Of a DNA stretch of 64,000 bases, positions 63,222 to 64,000 are shown one piece after another (position 1 is the first letter of the stretch; each line of letters starts with the position of its first letter). The DNA is from JANMJD01 sp963828405. Lineage in GTDB: Bacteria > Actinomycetota > Acidimicrobiia > Acidimicrobiales > Ilumatobacteraceae. Both the position numbers and the translations under genes were made by a program. Location of the stretch: the NCBI GenBank assembly GCA_963828405.1, contig CAWHEG010000031.1, positions 3,504,028 to 3,568,027 of the forward strand, in the 5' to 3' direction. The notes under the pieces are model-generated. The model was not told where the DNA came from and did no database searches. It saw only the letters and a list, made by a program, of their open reading frames with translations.

Positions 63222-63968
63222 ATGGACGAACTCAGCGGCTTGCGGGCGCTGGTCACCGGCGGCGGCTCGGGTATCGGCGCGGCCACCGCGGCGTGCCTGC
63301 GCCAGGGCGGGGCCCAGGTTCTGGTGGTCGATGCCGATCCGGCCACCGAGCCCGACGTCGTGGCCGACGTCGCCGACACCGCGGCGGTCGACTCGTTGTT
63401 CGCCGCCGTGCGCGAGCGTCTCGGAGGCCTCGACCTGCTCGTCAACAACGTCGGCATCGCCGGGCCGACGGCGCCGGTCGACGAGATGGATCCCGACGAC
63501 TTCGACCGCTGCGTGCGGATCAACCTCGGCTCGATGATGCGCTGCACCCGCCTGGCCGTCCCGCTCCTGCGGGAGAGGCCCGGCTCGATCGTCAACATCT
63601 CCTCGACGGCGGGGATCTTCGGGTTTCCGCTGCGATCGCCGTACGCCGCGGCGAAGTGGGGGGTGATCGGGCTGACCAAGACCTGGGCGATGGAACTGGG
63701 TGCCGACGGCATCCGGGTCAACGCCATCTGCCCGGGCTCGGTCGAAGGGCCGCGGATGGACCGGGTGATCGCCAGCGAGTCGGCCGCCCGGAACGTGGCG
63801 CCCGAGCAGCTGCGCGCCGCGTACACCCGGCAGGTCTCGCTGCGCACGTTCATCGACGCCTCCGACATCGCCGAGGCGATCGCCTGGCTCGCCTCCCCGC
63901 ACGCCCGTTTCGTCTCCGGCCAGGCCCTCGGCGTCGACGGCCACACCGAGACCATGGCCACGGTCTGA
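63222..63968 (+). CDS. SDR-family oxidoreductase
   Basis: The 248-residue classical SDR has TGGGSGIG for NAD(P) binding, NNVGIAG (N-N-A-G position), catalytic Ser in NISSTAG and Tyr/Lys in YAAAKWG, and PGSVEGPRMDRV. ATG 63222 has GAGGAGGCGAC upstream, a good ribosome site. It is divergent from the BKACE-carnitine operon and might share its regulation, but the substrate is unknown. Confidence 0.87.
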   Translation: MDELSGLRALVTGGGSGIGAATAACLRQGGAQVLVVDADPATEPDVVADVADTAAVDSLFAAVRERLGGLDLLVNNVGIAGPTAPVDEMDPDDFDRCVRINLGSMMRCTRLAVPLLRERPGSIVNISSTAGIFGFPLRSPYAAAKWGVIGLTKTWAMELGADGIRVNAICPGSVEGPRMDRVIASESAARNVAPEQLRAAYTRQVSLRTFIDASDIAEAIAWLASPHARFVSGQALGVDGHTETMATV

Positions 63969-64000
63969 GCCGGAGGTCGCTCCGGCGGGCCATCGACGCG

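Overview
The window is a high-GC, densely packed bacterial segment. I read it as an actinobacterium of the class Acidimicrobiia (Ilumatobacter-like). The reasons are the MtrA/MtrB/LpqB-like signalling set, the era-CBS-ybeY-phoH order, a DUF4916 Nudix protein, branched-chain 2-oxoacid dehydrogenase genes, many acyl-CoA enzymes, and a secreted collagen-like protein of the 'RILDTRDP' type that I associate with Ilumatobacter. The lineage is inference, because no rRNA or tRNA gene is present. No prophage, insertion sequence or CRISPR array was seen. No stretch longer than 300 bases lacks a gene.

Layout. 0-11.6 kb is housekeeping: a partial ROK protein, recO, uppS, a DinG/XPD-type helicase, an enoyl-CoA hydratase-like gene, a response regulator divergent from its kinase and a GerMN lipoprotein, then the phoH-ybeY-CBS protein-era operon. 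11.6-24 kb holds a GGDEF-EAL gene, a DUF4916 protein, an amidohydrolase, an M24 peptidase, a three-gene 2-oxoacid dehydrogenase (bkd) operon with nine apparent frame breaks, a dioxygenase/HD-oxygenase pair and a flavin oxidoreductase. 24-37 kb holds a trimethylamine-dehydrogenase-like flavoenzyme, an SHMT-like enzyme, an amidohydrolase, kbl-tdh for threonine breakdown with a 92-bp tandem repeat between them, a HEPN/MNT toxin-antitoxin cassette bracketed by 32-bp direct repeats, an SDR, an acyl-CoA dehydrogenase and a UxaA-family dehydratase.

36.9-47.8 kb and 58.3-63.1 kb look like parts of a quaternary-amine (choline, carnitine, betaine) programme: a choline-dehydrogenase-like GMC enzyme, acetoacetyl-CoA synthetase, a CaiD-like hydratase, an NDP-forming acyl-CoA synthetase, a CaiA-like dehydrogenase, two carnitine-dehydrogenase/betainyl-CoA-thioesterase fusions, a CaiC-like ligase and a BKACE-family cleavage enzyme. 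Together they could take carnitine through dehydrocarnitine to betainyl-CoA plus acetoacetate and then to glycine betaine, with acetoacetate reactivated by the synthetase. The dioxygenase/HD pair could feed betaine from a trimethylamino-phosphonate. An aruH-aruI pair (arginine transaminase route) lies in the second cluster.

47.9-53.1 kb is the most unusual part. It is a tight six-gene operon: a TIR protein with two membrane helices, a small membrane protein, a membrane zinc-ribbon protein, a TerY-like von Willebrand A protein, a PP2C phosphatase and a tail-anchored kinase-like protein. The last three match the TerY-P signalling triad. The TIR, kinase-like and two small membrane proteins share short tryptophan-centred motifs in their disordered linkers.

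About fifteen single-base frame breaks occur in genes whose protein sequence is otherwise well conserved, nine of them in the bkd operon. Read errors are the likeliest cause, so gene-loss conclusions for these loci should be held back.
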